Below, piece by piece: positions 25,301-37,200 of a stretch of DNA of 64,000 bases; the first letter of the stretch is position 1; the number at the start of each line of letters is the position of its first letter. The stretch covers positions 7,287,542 through 7,351,541 of the forward strand of contig JABAKD010000022.1 of the NCBI GenBank assembly GCA_012845835.1. Direction: 5' to 3'. A model generated the notes under the pieces. The model had not been told where the DNA came from and searched no databases. It worked only from the letters and a program-made list of their open reading frames with translations. The position numbers and the translations under genes are program-made. Source of the stretch: Undaria pinnatifida. Its lineage: Eukaryota > Sar > Phaeophyceae > Laminariales > Alariaceae.

Positions 25301-28300
25301 GAAACAGTTTGTCATTTGTTTTTTTTAGGAGATATTTTGTTTTTGTTTTTATTTGTTCGTTACCCTGTCGTTGACATCCCGCACCCGTTATTTTCTTCCC
25401 GAACTGTCGTTATTCCCCAGGCCGCCCCGTACATGAACCACCCCCTCCCGATCATGATTCCTATCTACAAGTGGTGGGAGGTGCCCTACATGTGGATCGG
25501 AGCCAAGGTATGTGAGGTGCAAGGAGAGAGAGGGGGGGGGGGGAGGAAGCAAGAGAGGGAGGGAGGGAGGGAGAAAGGGAGAGGGGATTAAAGCCAAGAT
25601 TTTCGCGAGTCGGGCCCCTGCTCGCGGGTCGGACCGAGTCAGGGTTACCCGGCTCGACCCGACCCGTGCGATTTCAAACACCTCCTGACCCGACCCGACC
25701 CGACCCGACCCGACCCGACCCGACCCGACCCGACCCGACCCGGGAGAAGTTGGAAACCTCCCGTAGCAGGTCGGGTCGGGTCATTATCCTTGCAAAGCCC
25801 TGGGCTTAAGAGAGGACAGAGAGAAAGAAAGAAAGAACGGATATTGGTACTACCCGCTAGACTCCGGAGTGCGTATCACGAACAAAGAGAGAGGGAGACA
25901 AGTGAGTAGATGGAGATGTACGAAGTATATGGAGGTAATGGTGTGTACAGGGACGGTGGTACTCGTAGTTATAGAGAGGAAAGAGGAGATGCACAGAGGG
26001 ATCGCGAAAAGAGAAGACATACGAAGATACCTAGAGGGGGAGAAGGAAGGAAATAGAGAATGTGACAGGAAAAACATACACAATGAAAGGGGAGAAGACA
26101 GGGTATTAAGGTGGAGGAACGCAGCGGTGGGCTGCGGGACGCTCGTCGAGTCGAGCGCTACGAGGGCAAGGGGATGAAAGGAATCCTTTTTTTAAGGCGC
26201 GCAGGAGAGAACATTCTCGCGGGCAGTTCGGTCTTCGGCAAAGCGCGTGTGGCTAGTAGAGGGAGGTACTAGTGCATGAATACTTGCACACCGCTTTTTC
26301 TCAAATGTTTGAAAACCTCTAGCCATTCGACGCCCATGCCGCAGCGGCACAACGCCTTCCTTCTCCATCGGAACCCGCGCCGTGAACGCTGTCAACATTT
26401 CAGCGCCCATGACGCAGTAAGCACACCGCCGTCCTTAAAGATGTGAAAAATGTCGACCTTTGGACGCCCGTGCCGTATCATAACGGTACAACGCCTTCCA
26501 TATGTTATCGAAACCCTTGTCGTGAAAATGGTCCGCCTCTTGGTGCCGGTGCCGCAGCAGCACAACGCCTTCCTGATAGATCGAAACCCGTGTCGTCTTC
26601 ACTGTCGGCCTTTCGGTGACCGTGCTGCAGCAATACAATGTCTTCCTAAACCATCAATAATTGTATTGTAAAACACTTCGATTTTTTTTTCGGCGGGCGT
26701 CCCGCAGCACCGTACTGCCTTCCTAAACCGACGAAGCCCGTACCGCAGCCGCAAAACGTCTTTCTCGCCCATGGGACCCTGTCTTGTTAACCTTGTCGGC
26801 GTTTTGGACGTTCGTGCCGCAGGTGTACGACTGGGTGGCGGGCGCCAAGCTCGTCGTGCCTCCGTCACACTTCATGAGCAGGGAAGAGGCCATATACAAC
26901 TTCCCCAAGCTCCGAGACGAGGTGGGACCCGACCCCCATGCTCCTGTCCCTTGCTCCGTACCCCCCCCCCCCCGATCTCATGAATAATGCCTTGTCGACT
27001 TCAGAGGAGTCACAACCAAAATCTTGCTGTATTAACCTTTCCTAAGCTGCGCGAGGCGGTGCGAGCCGACCCCCTTGCTCCTATCGCGTCCCCCCCCGTC
27101 CCTCCTCCCGCTGAATACTGCCTCCTCCGCTTTGGAGGAGTTATGTCTAACCGAGACTACAAACAAAGGCGATTATTTGGATGGTAGTTTCAATCCCCCC
27201 CACACACAAAAAAGCGAAAGAGGAGAAATACTTGGGACATATATGGGTGCTGCTGGAAGATATTGGAATGAAAACGTATCTGCACAGCCCAATGGACTGC
27301 GCGAAAAAGCTGAAACTGCGATTTCGGGTAGGGGACCTGGACCCACCAGAAAGAAGTAAGATATACCAGTAGTCGGGAGGAGGACATGAATGCACGTATG
27401 TACCCGTGTGGCACAACAATAGATAATAGGACTCACATAGTAGAATAATGTGAAATACGCAAAGAGGAACGGGAGGTGTTAAGAGGAGATAAGCAAATTC
27501 GACGAATATGACATGGAAGAGTTTGGTAGACTAAGGAATAGCGAGAAAACGATCGCTATCCGAGGAGATAGATGGTGGCCACAGACGGCGAAACAGGACG
27601 GGGATAGGATAAGCAAACAGTTTTTTATGTAGTATATGGAATAAGCGTAATGAGCGTGCCCAAGCGTTGGAGGTGTCTCTATTAGGAGTAGGAACGGTGT
27701 TCCGTCTCGAAAAGGATGCGTGGTCAATGGTCAAATGACTAAGGCAAGCAACAAATGAGTACGCCCCCCCCCCCCTCCGCCCACCCGCTCAAGGGAGATG
27801 ATAGCACGTTGTTGTGTACGGTAAGGCAACCCCGAGGCAGCTACTGTGGTATGCTCATTGCTATATGGGGACGTGGGCACACCAGGAAACAAAATCGTTG
27901 ATTCGAAGCGGTCCCCCATATGCAAGAAAGTACGCACAAGGCGCCAAAGTCCGCCTCCCAGCGTTTTTTTTTCCCGGCGGTTATTATTTGGATGCAGCTC
28001 ACTCTTCATTTCATGCGACTCGCCGAACATCTGACGGCGCACCACGCTTGGTTTAAGCAATGTCTGCCTGGTCGGCGACAACCCGACGCGCTCCGTCCCC
28101 GCACTGTAGAGATGCGAGGGCCTATGCCATACGACCGATGACTACAGGCATGCATGAAATGATTACACCCCCCTCCCCCCCCAACCTCCATCTCGAAAGA
28201 GATGCGTGGTCAATGGTCGAATGAGTAAGGCAATCAACCAATGAGTACGCCTCCCCCCCACCCCATGGGAGGGAGTGATGGACAACCTTGTTACATGGAC

Positions 28301-31300
28301 TATGATACTAAACGAAGACAATTCTTATAAGGGGGGGTAGTTTCTCGCTCGCAACAAATGAGTACCCCCCCCCCCCCCCCCGGCCTTTTGTGGCGACGGT
28401 GGCGTAGCAGCAATCGGCGACTTCGCTTCGTGCTGGCCTCCTTTCGGGAGAGATTCGTCGAATCGCTGATGGGTGTGACGCCCATTTGCCCGTGTTTTGC
28501 ACCCCTTCTTCCACCCCCACCTGGTCGCTGAAAACCCAGCGTGCTCCTTCCTGGCATGGTAGGGATTGCGAGGGTCTATGGTCCTAAGGACTTGGCGGGC
28601 CATGCACGCTATGATTACCCCCCCCGCGCTCTCAAGCGTACAGTTTTTTGTTCTTTTTTGGGCGGTCGCCGTGATGGTTATCGAGTTAGATCATATTGTG
28701 CGGGGTGGAGAGCCCTACCTCTGCGCAAGGGGAGTGATCGCATCATGTAGTGTGAATATGGTAAGGCACCCACGAGGCAGTTACATAGTAATACCCATTG
28801 CTGTCTCTGGACTGGCCTCAGCAGAAAGCAAAGTAACTCATTGGCGTTGTCATCCATAAGCAATGCCTGCCTGGTTGGTGAAAACCCGACGTACTCCGTC
28901 CCCCGGGGGCATAGTAAGGATGCGAGGGTCTATGATCATACGACTACGGCCATGCGCGAACTGAGTACACCCCCCCCCCCCTCTTTCTCCTCCCATATTC
29001 CACCCCGCGACGAAACAGGCTCCGGGAATTTCTGACATATCGCTATCGTGTACCACCCCTCTGACTAGTGATGTACTGCTACAGTGGGTACGTCGATTCA
29101 AGAACGCCCAGGATAAAAGCATTTTGGACTTGATAGCGGTCCAATCGGCAAATCACGCCTATAGTAAATGCTATATATTTCCCACTACAGATAAGGGCAA
29201 TGTGTAGTTAAAAGCGCTTGTTTCGGCTTGTCACGGAGCGCTCTCAAATCGGGGTACCCAATGTATATGAATAGCCAAGATTCTGACATACTTCTGTTTT
29301 CCCCTGTGTTGGCCTCCTTGCGCGGTTGGATGGATGGATGGATGGATGGATGGATGGACGGATGGGTGGATGGATGGATGGATGGATGGGTGGTTGGGTG
29401 GGTGGGTGGGTGGGTGGATGGATGGGTTGGTTGACGCCGTGCAGGGGTTGAAGGGTGCGATAATTTACTACGACGGGCAGATGAACGACGCCCGCCTGAG
29501 CTTGGTCGTGGCGCTGACGGCTACCCAGCAGGGAGCGTGCATTGCCAACAGAGTAAAGGTCACTGGGTGAGAGCTACAGAGGTTGGGTTGGTCGGGGTGG
29601 GGGGGGAGGGGGGGGGGGGGGATATCATCCATGACCGTGGGCTTTTTACCGTAGACCCTCGCAATCCTCCAAGGTTGGGACGGAGCACGCCGGGTTCTCA
29701 CCGACCAGGGTGTGTGAGGGCGGGAAGGCGTAGTCATATCATGCATGGCCATAGTTTCAAGGCCATAGACCCTCGCATCCTTATAATGCCGGGATGGAGC
29801 ACGTCGGGTTTTCACCGACCAGGCTGACACCGCGTGCACCAAGCGCGAAGCGCCGTGAGGTGTTCGGCGAGTCGCATGATGGGTGAGCTGCATCCTGCAG
29901 AGAACCCCGTGCCAAGCGAACTTCCGCACGGTGTGCGTGCCTTCTTGCATATGGGTGACAGCTTCGAATTATCCCGGTTTTTTTTTTGGCGGGGGGGGGG
30001 AGCAGAATACATGTTACATTTGCTGTATAGGGGGCGAAGCATCGGAGAGGACGCCGCCATGCTGACGTGGGAAGTACGATAGGCACTCAAAGTATGCCCC
30101 TTCCATTGAGATGGTGAGGTGGTTGGGCACGTTAACAACGACATAGATTAGCATGTCACGTTTGTCTTGACCTCCCCTCGCCCCCCCCCCGCCCCCGCCC
30201 CCTCCCCGCCCACGACCTATTTTCCACTGCGAAAACGATCCCATTGTAGTTCCAACAAATTTACCCCAGAAAATGTGGGCACAGCTGTAAAGAGCTTATA
30301 GACTACCCCTCAGCAACAACCCCCCCGCCCCCCGCCCTTTGCCTATTGCGTTGCCCTGTAAGTCTGGTGAAAGACGAGAGCGGGCAAGTGAAGGGGGCCG
30401 CGGTGACGGACACGATGACCGGACAGAAGTGGGAGATAGCGGCTAAGGCCGTCATCAACGCCACGGGCTGCTTCTGCGACGCCGTCCGGTAAGGTTTTGT
30501 GCCCAACAGCGGCTTGTCAGCAGCGAGCAGTGAACGACAGTGAGCAGTGAGCAGCAGCGTGTTTCTCGCTTCGGCTTTTTTTTGCCTTTTTTGAAAGGGT
30601 TCAGCTTTTGTGACTGTGTGACCGTGGAACTCGAGGCGGCGGTGGCGGTCGTGGGAACGGTGCCCCGTCTCGAAGGGATGCGTGGTCAATGGTCAAATGA
30701 CTAAGGTGCGCAGCAAATGAGTACGCCCCTCCCCCCCCCCATAGGGTATGAGGTCTTACAGACTACGGTGGTGCTTTATAATGAGTACCCTTCCCCCCCC
30801 ACCTCTGGATTTGTTGTTGTATCTGCATCGGCAGAGAGTTCGTAACGATCTTGAGGCGTGCTGGCCGAGCGGGCATGCGGTTCTTGTTTTTGTTTTCTTC
30901 GCACAAGGTGTTTTTCGTGTTTTGTACCGTCGCTTTTTGCGCTCGCTGTGTGCGTGTACCTGTGTGTATCCGTGCTAGGTTCCGCGTCCAAGCCGCGTAA
31001 CCCTCCAAGCCGCGTAACCCCCCACCCCCCCGCGCGCATGGCAAAATAAAGTCAAGAGTATGCCAGAAAAGAGGTTTCAGCCATAGTTGATAGAGCTGTA
31101 TGGGAGAAAGTAACAAGAGGGCGAGCTGGAATAAGATGGGATAACCTAGTCGAGATAATATTGAAGGATTTAGGGAGAGACCAAGACGAGGTACTGTCTA
31201 TAGAGAAGTTTGGCGGGTACAAGACATAAGTAAAAGAAAGAATAGAAGAAAGGGAAAGGCTAGCGCTAAGACATAAAGTGAAAAAGGAGAAGCACGTAGA

Positions 31301-34300
31301 GATGTACGGGGGGGTGAGGGAAGATATTGGAATGAAAACGCATCTGCACGGCCCAATGGACTACGCGAAAAAGCTGAATCGAGATTTCTTGTAGGGGACC
31401 TGGACCTACCAAAACGAAAAAAGATATATACCAGTAGTCGGGAGGAGGAGGGACGTGGCTACACATATTTTGTCCGTGTGGCATAACATTAAAGATTAGG
31501 ACTCGCATAGTAGGAGAATGTGAAATATACAAGGAGGAACGGGATGCGTTGGAGGAGGAGATGAGGAAATTGAACGTATTTGACATGGGAGGGTTTGGTA
31601 GACTGGAGAGTGGCAAGAAAATGATCGCTGTCGTAGGAGATAGATGGTGGCCACAGACGGCGAAACAGGACGGGGATAGGATAAGCACAGTTTCTATGTA
31701 ATATATGGAAGAAGCGTAATGAGCTCCAAAATGTTGGAGGTGTCTCTCTATTAGGAGTAGGAACGGTGCTCCGTCTCGAAAAGGATGCGTGGTCAATGGT
31801 CAAATGACTAAGGCAAGCAATAAATGAGTACGCCCCCCCCCCCCCCCCCCCCGCGCGCCCATCTCCGCATAACGCCTTTTGTTGTTGTTTACTGTCAGAA
31901 AAATGGATGATCCAGAAGCGCAGGAATTGGTGATGCCAGCGGCGGGCGTTCACGTGATTCTACCAGCGCACTTTAGCCCGTCCAGGATGGGACTAATCGT
32001 TCCCAAGACCTCGGACGGAAGGTACCTACTGAGTGGGGCATCTGTTTTTTTCAGTGGGTGTCACGGGTCGATTAGCTTCTCACGGGTCGGGACGGAACGG
32101 GTCGGGTCGGGTCGGGTCGGGGCATCTTGACCCGACCCGACCCGACCCGTGAGATTTCGAAAACTTCCCGACCCGACTTGACCCAACTGGTGAGATTCGA
32201 ACACCTCCTAACCCTCAGTAGTTTTTACGGGTCGATCAACTTCTCATGGGTCGGGTGAGGTCAGGTCGGGTCGCTTCGGGTCGGGCCGGGTCGGGCCGGG
32301 CCGGGTCGGGTCGGGTCGGGTCGGGTCGGGTCGGGTCGGATCGGGTCGGGTCGGGTCGGGTCGGGTCGGGTCGGGTCGGGTCGGGTCGGGTCGGGTCGGG
32401 TCGGGTCGGGTCGGGTCGGGTCGGGTCGGGTCGGGTCGGGTAAGGGTGCCTCGACCTGACCCGAACCGACCCGTGAGTTTTGGAAAAGTTCCCGAGCTGA
32501 CCTGACCCAACCTGTGAGATTTCGAACACCTCCTGGCCCAACCAGACTCAACCGGCGAGATTTTCAAACCTTGCTGACCCGACCCGCCTTTTTGGGTCGG
32601 GTCAGGACCCGTGAAAACCCCTGCTTTTGGGGGATTTGGCGACGCTGACAATTTGTTACAGTAGTAGTCCCTCTATAGTGCCGGGTGAGCAGTGCCGTTT
32701 TGCTCGCATAGCGCCTGTGAAAACGCTCGGCAATATGGGAACAACGAGCAGTGGTGTCAGTATGCGCGTTAGTGCCGGTTGCCGCTATAGTGCCGGTTGC
32801 CGCGCTAGTGCTGGTAAGTCCTTCTGGCACATACCGGCGCTAAAGAGAGACCACTACAGCAGCGTTTTGTCAAGGGTGGGCACCCACGTATTTTTCCGGT
32901 AGCGGGCGGGGTACATCGGGCTGACTATTGTGTACTGAGAACCCCCCACTCCACACCCTCTTTGCCTCTTCTCCATCCCTTCCCCCCCTCCCCCCATCCG
33001 CCCTTCCTCCACCCCCCCCCCTCGCCCCCCCTCCTCGCAACCCCCTTGCCCTCCCTTCACTCCCTTCCTTCCCCCCTTCCTCCCCCCCTTCCTTCCCCCC
33101 TTCCTTCCCCCCTGTCCCCCCTTGGCCGCCCGCCTCCCCCCTCCACCCCCCTCCACCCCCCCCCCCCCCCCCCCTTTCCTCTGCCCCCCCCCCCCCCTTG
33201 CCCTCCCTCCCCCTCCCTCCCCCTACCCTCCGCTTGGAACGCCTCCTACTGAACATTTTTCAGGGTTCTGTTTTTCTTGCCGTGGGAGGGGGCGACGATC
33301 GTTGGCACGACGGACTCTGAGTCGGAGTTGACCATGATGCCCAAGCCAACCGACGAGGAAGTTAACTTCATCATTCAGGTATAGTCGTGATATACACCGC
33401 GTTAGTGCAGGCCCTTTTGTGCGGTGCACCGGTGTAGTGCGGCGACAATCGCTTGTCGCGACCGTCCTCTTCCCATAGAGGCCACGGCAGGGGGGGTGCC
33501 CTCTTTTTCGCGGCCGGGTTTTCACCACTCGCACGAGTGACTCTGTACGTCACGGACACAAAATACTTGAGGCTTGTTTTTGGCGTAGCGGCGTAGCTTA
33601 GCTTCGCTTGGCTTACCATGGTGGTGTCATATCGCAAGTTTAAGATAGCACGCGAGCTGCGTAAGACCGTGAAACAACAGGGGGGTCTCTCGCGCGAGTG
33701 ACCCCGAGTCCCTGCAAAAATTCGTCCCGATAGTGACTCCCGACCCCCGTGCCGTGGCGTGGCCTTGGGCTGCGATGAGAATCGCTTGTCGGCCTTGCTC
33801 GTCTTACACAGTACTACCGTACTGCACCATCCCCATCCCGAGATTAGTACAGGGTCCCACTTTAGTGCGGTTGTAGGGCGTTTCCCCAGTTTAATGAGGT
33901 GATAATCGCTTGTCACGACCCGCTCGAACTATGGTCTCACTTTACTGCATCCCAGGATAGTGCGGGGTCCCGCTTTAGTGCGGTTATCGTCGTTTGGCAA
34001 GGCACCGCACTAACGAGGGACCACGACTGCTGCTGTATGTGTATACATAGCATTCTCTTGGAGGAACCGTAACGACGGGAAAATGCTTGCATATGACTCA
34101 ACAAAGTCGAATCGTGTGCTCGTACCATACAATACATGACTTTTTGAAAATAATTACGTCGTTCTGACTAACATGTCGGATTTTGGTGTATTTTGGTGTA
34201 TGGAGCTTATTTTGTAGCAAATTATGTCTTCTGACTAATTGATAACAAGTCGGAACATGTACCTCACTTTTTGTTTTTTTTCTAATGGGTTATATTTTAT

Positions 34301-37168
34301 ATTAAATGGGGCTGCGAAGGCCGTATAAAGGACGCGAAAATGGTTATTGGTTGGTAACACCGGCCACGGGTATAGCAACCCAGCGCTTCCGGGTTAGGGA
34401 ACTATACGTTTAGTACAGAAACAAACTACGCTGCGACGAGATGTACAGCACGCTCCCTCCTCCACTGGAAACCCGTTTTTGGGGACAAATGGCTTGGAAT
34501 TACTATAGGGAGTCGCTTTGGGGCTCAAAAGGGGTTAGTACCATCCGTACTGCAGATCGCTGTGGTGGTGGCGGCGGAGGTGGCGACGGTGGCGACGGTG
34601 GCGGCAAACGCAATGATACGATGGCTTCGTTCGACAAGTGCTCGAGAGGGATGCCGTCGGCGTCGGCTGCTTGCCAACCATGGCTTGTTTTTCCCCGTAT
34701 TTTGTCACGCGCACCGTGGTGAGTATAATACGTACTGACAACCGCGTTTCTCGCCGTCTTTTTTGTTTGTCCTCGCCGCGCGAACAGGAGAGCAACCGCT
34801 ACCTCTCGCAGCGCGTTCACCGGTCGGACGTCATCGCAGCGTGGTCTGGCATCCGACCCTTGGTGCGAGACCCCAAGATGATGCACGAGGAGGGGACGAA
34901 GGCGAGTGTTGCGTTCTTTGTTTTAGTGCCAGCGAGAACCGTGCTGGAGAGGGAGCCCTCAGGAAGGGGGAAGGGCGGGGGGGAGGGGAGGAGGCGGGGT
35001 GTACTCGATATTCATACATGGCCGTAGTAGTGTGACCATATGGTATAGACCCTCGCATCCCTACAATGCGGGGACGGAGCATGTCGGGTTTTAACCGACC
35101 AGGCAGGCATTGCTTGCACCAAGCGCGAAGCGCCGCGAGGTGTTGGAGGAGGGGGGGGGGGGGTGTACTCAGTTTGTGCATGGCCGTTGTCGTATGACCA
35201 TAAACCCTCGCATCCCTACTATGCCGGGACGGAGCACGTCGGGTTTTCACCAACCAGGTAGACATTGCTTGCACCAAGCACGAAGCGCCGTGAGGTGTTC
35301 GGCGAGTCGCATGAAGGGTGAACTGCATCTTTTCAAGAACCGCGCGTGAGACGGACTTCGGCGCCTGGTGCCTACTTTCTTGCTTATGGATGGCAGCGCC
35401 AATGAGTTATACTTTGTTTTCTGGCGTGGCCACTCCAGAGACAGCAACGGGCATTACTATGTAACTGCCTCGTGGGTGCCTTGCCATATTCACACAACGT
35501 GATGCGATCATTCCCCTTGTGCGGAGTTAGGGTTCTCCACCCCGCACAATATGATCTACGTAACTCGATAACCATCATGGTAACCGCAAAAAGAAAAAAA
35601 CGGTACCCTGCTTGTCTAGCTTACGCAGTGATTGGCATGTTTTACAGCGTCATTGCCAACCAACGCCAACCCCAATATACATACAATGTTTTACAGCGTC
35701 GATACCAACCGAGGCCACCTATTTTATATATTTTAAGGGGGGGGCAGAAACCCGTACCTGATATGTTTTTAATGGTTTTTGTTGTTGGGAGGAGGTGGGG
35801 GGGGGGGGGGGGGAGGCAGAAAGTTCGTATGCTTTGGTCGTGTTATTTAGTGTTGCTGGAGGAGAAACGTGAAGCGATCTTAGTATATCCACGCGGGCTT
35901 ATGCCGCGTGCGTGCGTGCGTGCATCTGTGGGCATACCACACCCACGTTCCCCTCCGCTTTTGTTTCCGTGCGCGTTTGGAAAGGCCAGTGCCCCCATTC
36001 CCCCTATAGCGTAGTGTTTATATCCTGCGCCCCCCCCCCCCCCCCCCCCCCCCCGCGTCCGTTCGTCTGTCCGTCCGTCCGTCCTTCCGTGCGGCTTTCC
36101 ATCCGTCTGTCTGTCCGCCCGTCGGTCCGTCCACCCGCAGGCTCTGTCACGCAACCACGTGATCGAGGTGACCGAGTCGAAGCTGGTGACTATTACGGGA
36201 GGGAAATGGACGACCTTCCGCCGGATGGCAGAGGCAAGACGAAACAGAAGAAATGAAACCCACGTACAGCAGTAGATCGTTCAGAGTTGTACTGTATGGG
36301 CTTGGTCGGCGCAAGCGGGGGGAAAATTAGGCAAGAAAGGAAGGGGGGGAGGAGGGGGTGTACCCATATCATGCATGGCCGTAGTCTTGAGCCCGTATAC
36401 CGGGGGGAAGGGGCTCACACATGACTACCCCTCCCTATCCTGTAGACCTGCAGAACATAGAGGTGGCTGAGGGTCGGGGGGGTGGGGGAGGGGCTGCCAA
36501 GATATGGCAAGCCGAAAGCCGCTATATCAGAAAAAATACACCGCAAACACTGCAGGATGTGACGCCCCGCGCGCACGTGCTGCGTCTGGGTGCTGGTTTA
36601 TTTGTGCTTCCGTCATCAGCTGTGAGCTGTGCTTTGCTCGTGTCTCTTGTTTTTGTCGCAGAACGCTGTGCTCCGTCCTTAAATTCGAGTTCTTGTCGCT
36701 AAAAGCTGTGCTCCGTCCATGAGGTCCGTTATTTTGATGCTCGGAATCGCCGCCGCCGCCGTCGCTACCCGAACAGGACGCGATTAACGCTACCCAGGCA
36801 GCGATCCCCGACCTTGACGAAGAGAACACGGTGTCTACTAAGGCTGGGACCGCGGTGGGGTCGCTTATCGGGGCCGACCGCGCGGGGGTGGTGTGCGCGC
36901 AGAAGTTTGACGAGGTGAGGGGGCTGCAGAGGAGGTGGGGGGTAGGGGGGTCGGGGTTAGGGTCGTTGAGTGGTCGTTGTGACGGTTACAACAAGGTGCG
37001 GCTGCGACAACGGCAAAGTCGGGGCTGTTAGTGGTGGTGGGGGTCGTGTGCCCGCGGATGTTTGACGAGATGAGAGGGCTGCGGAGGTGGTGGAGGTGGG
37101 GGGGTAGGGGTCAGAGTTGTTGGGTGATCGCAGTGACGGATACAGCAAGGTTCGGCTGCGGTTGTCGC

Positions 37169-37200
<32 letters not shown>

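Noticed and set aside
32244-32651. Long open frames of RPDPT or GSGRV repeats on both strands
   Set aside because: Artefacts of the GGGTC pentamer, open in several frames at once.
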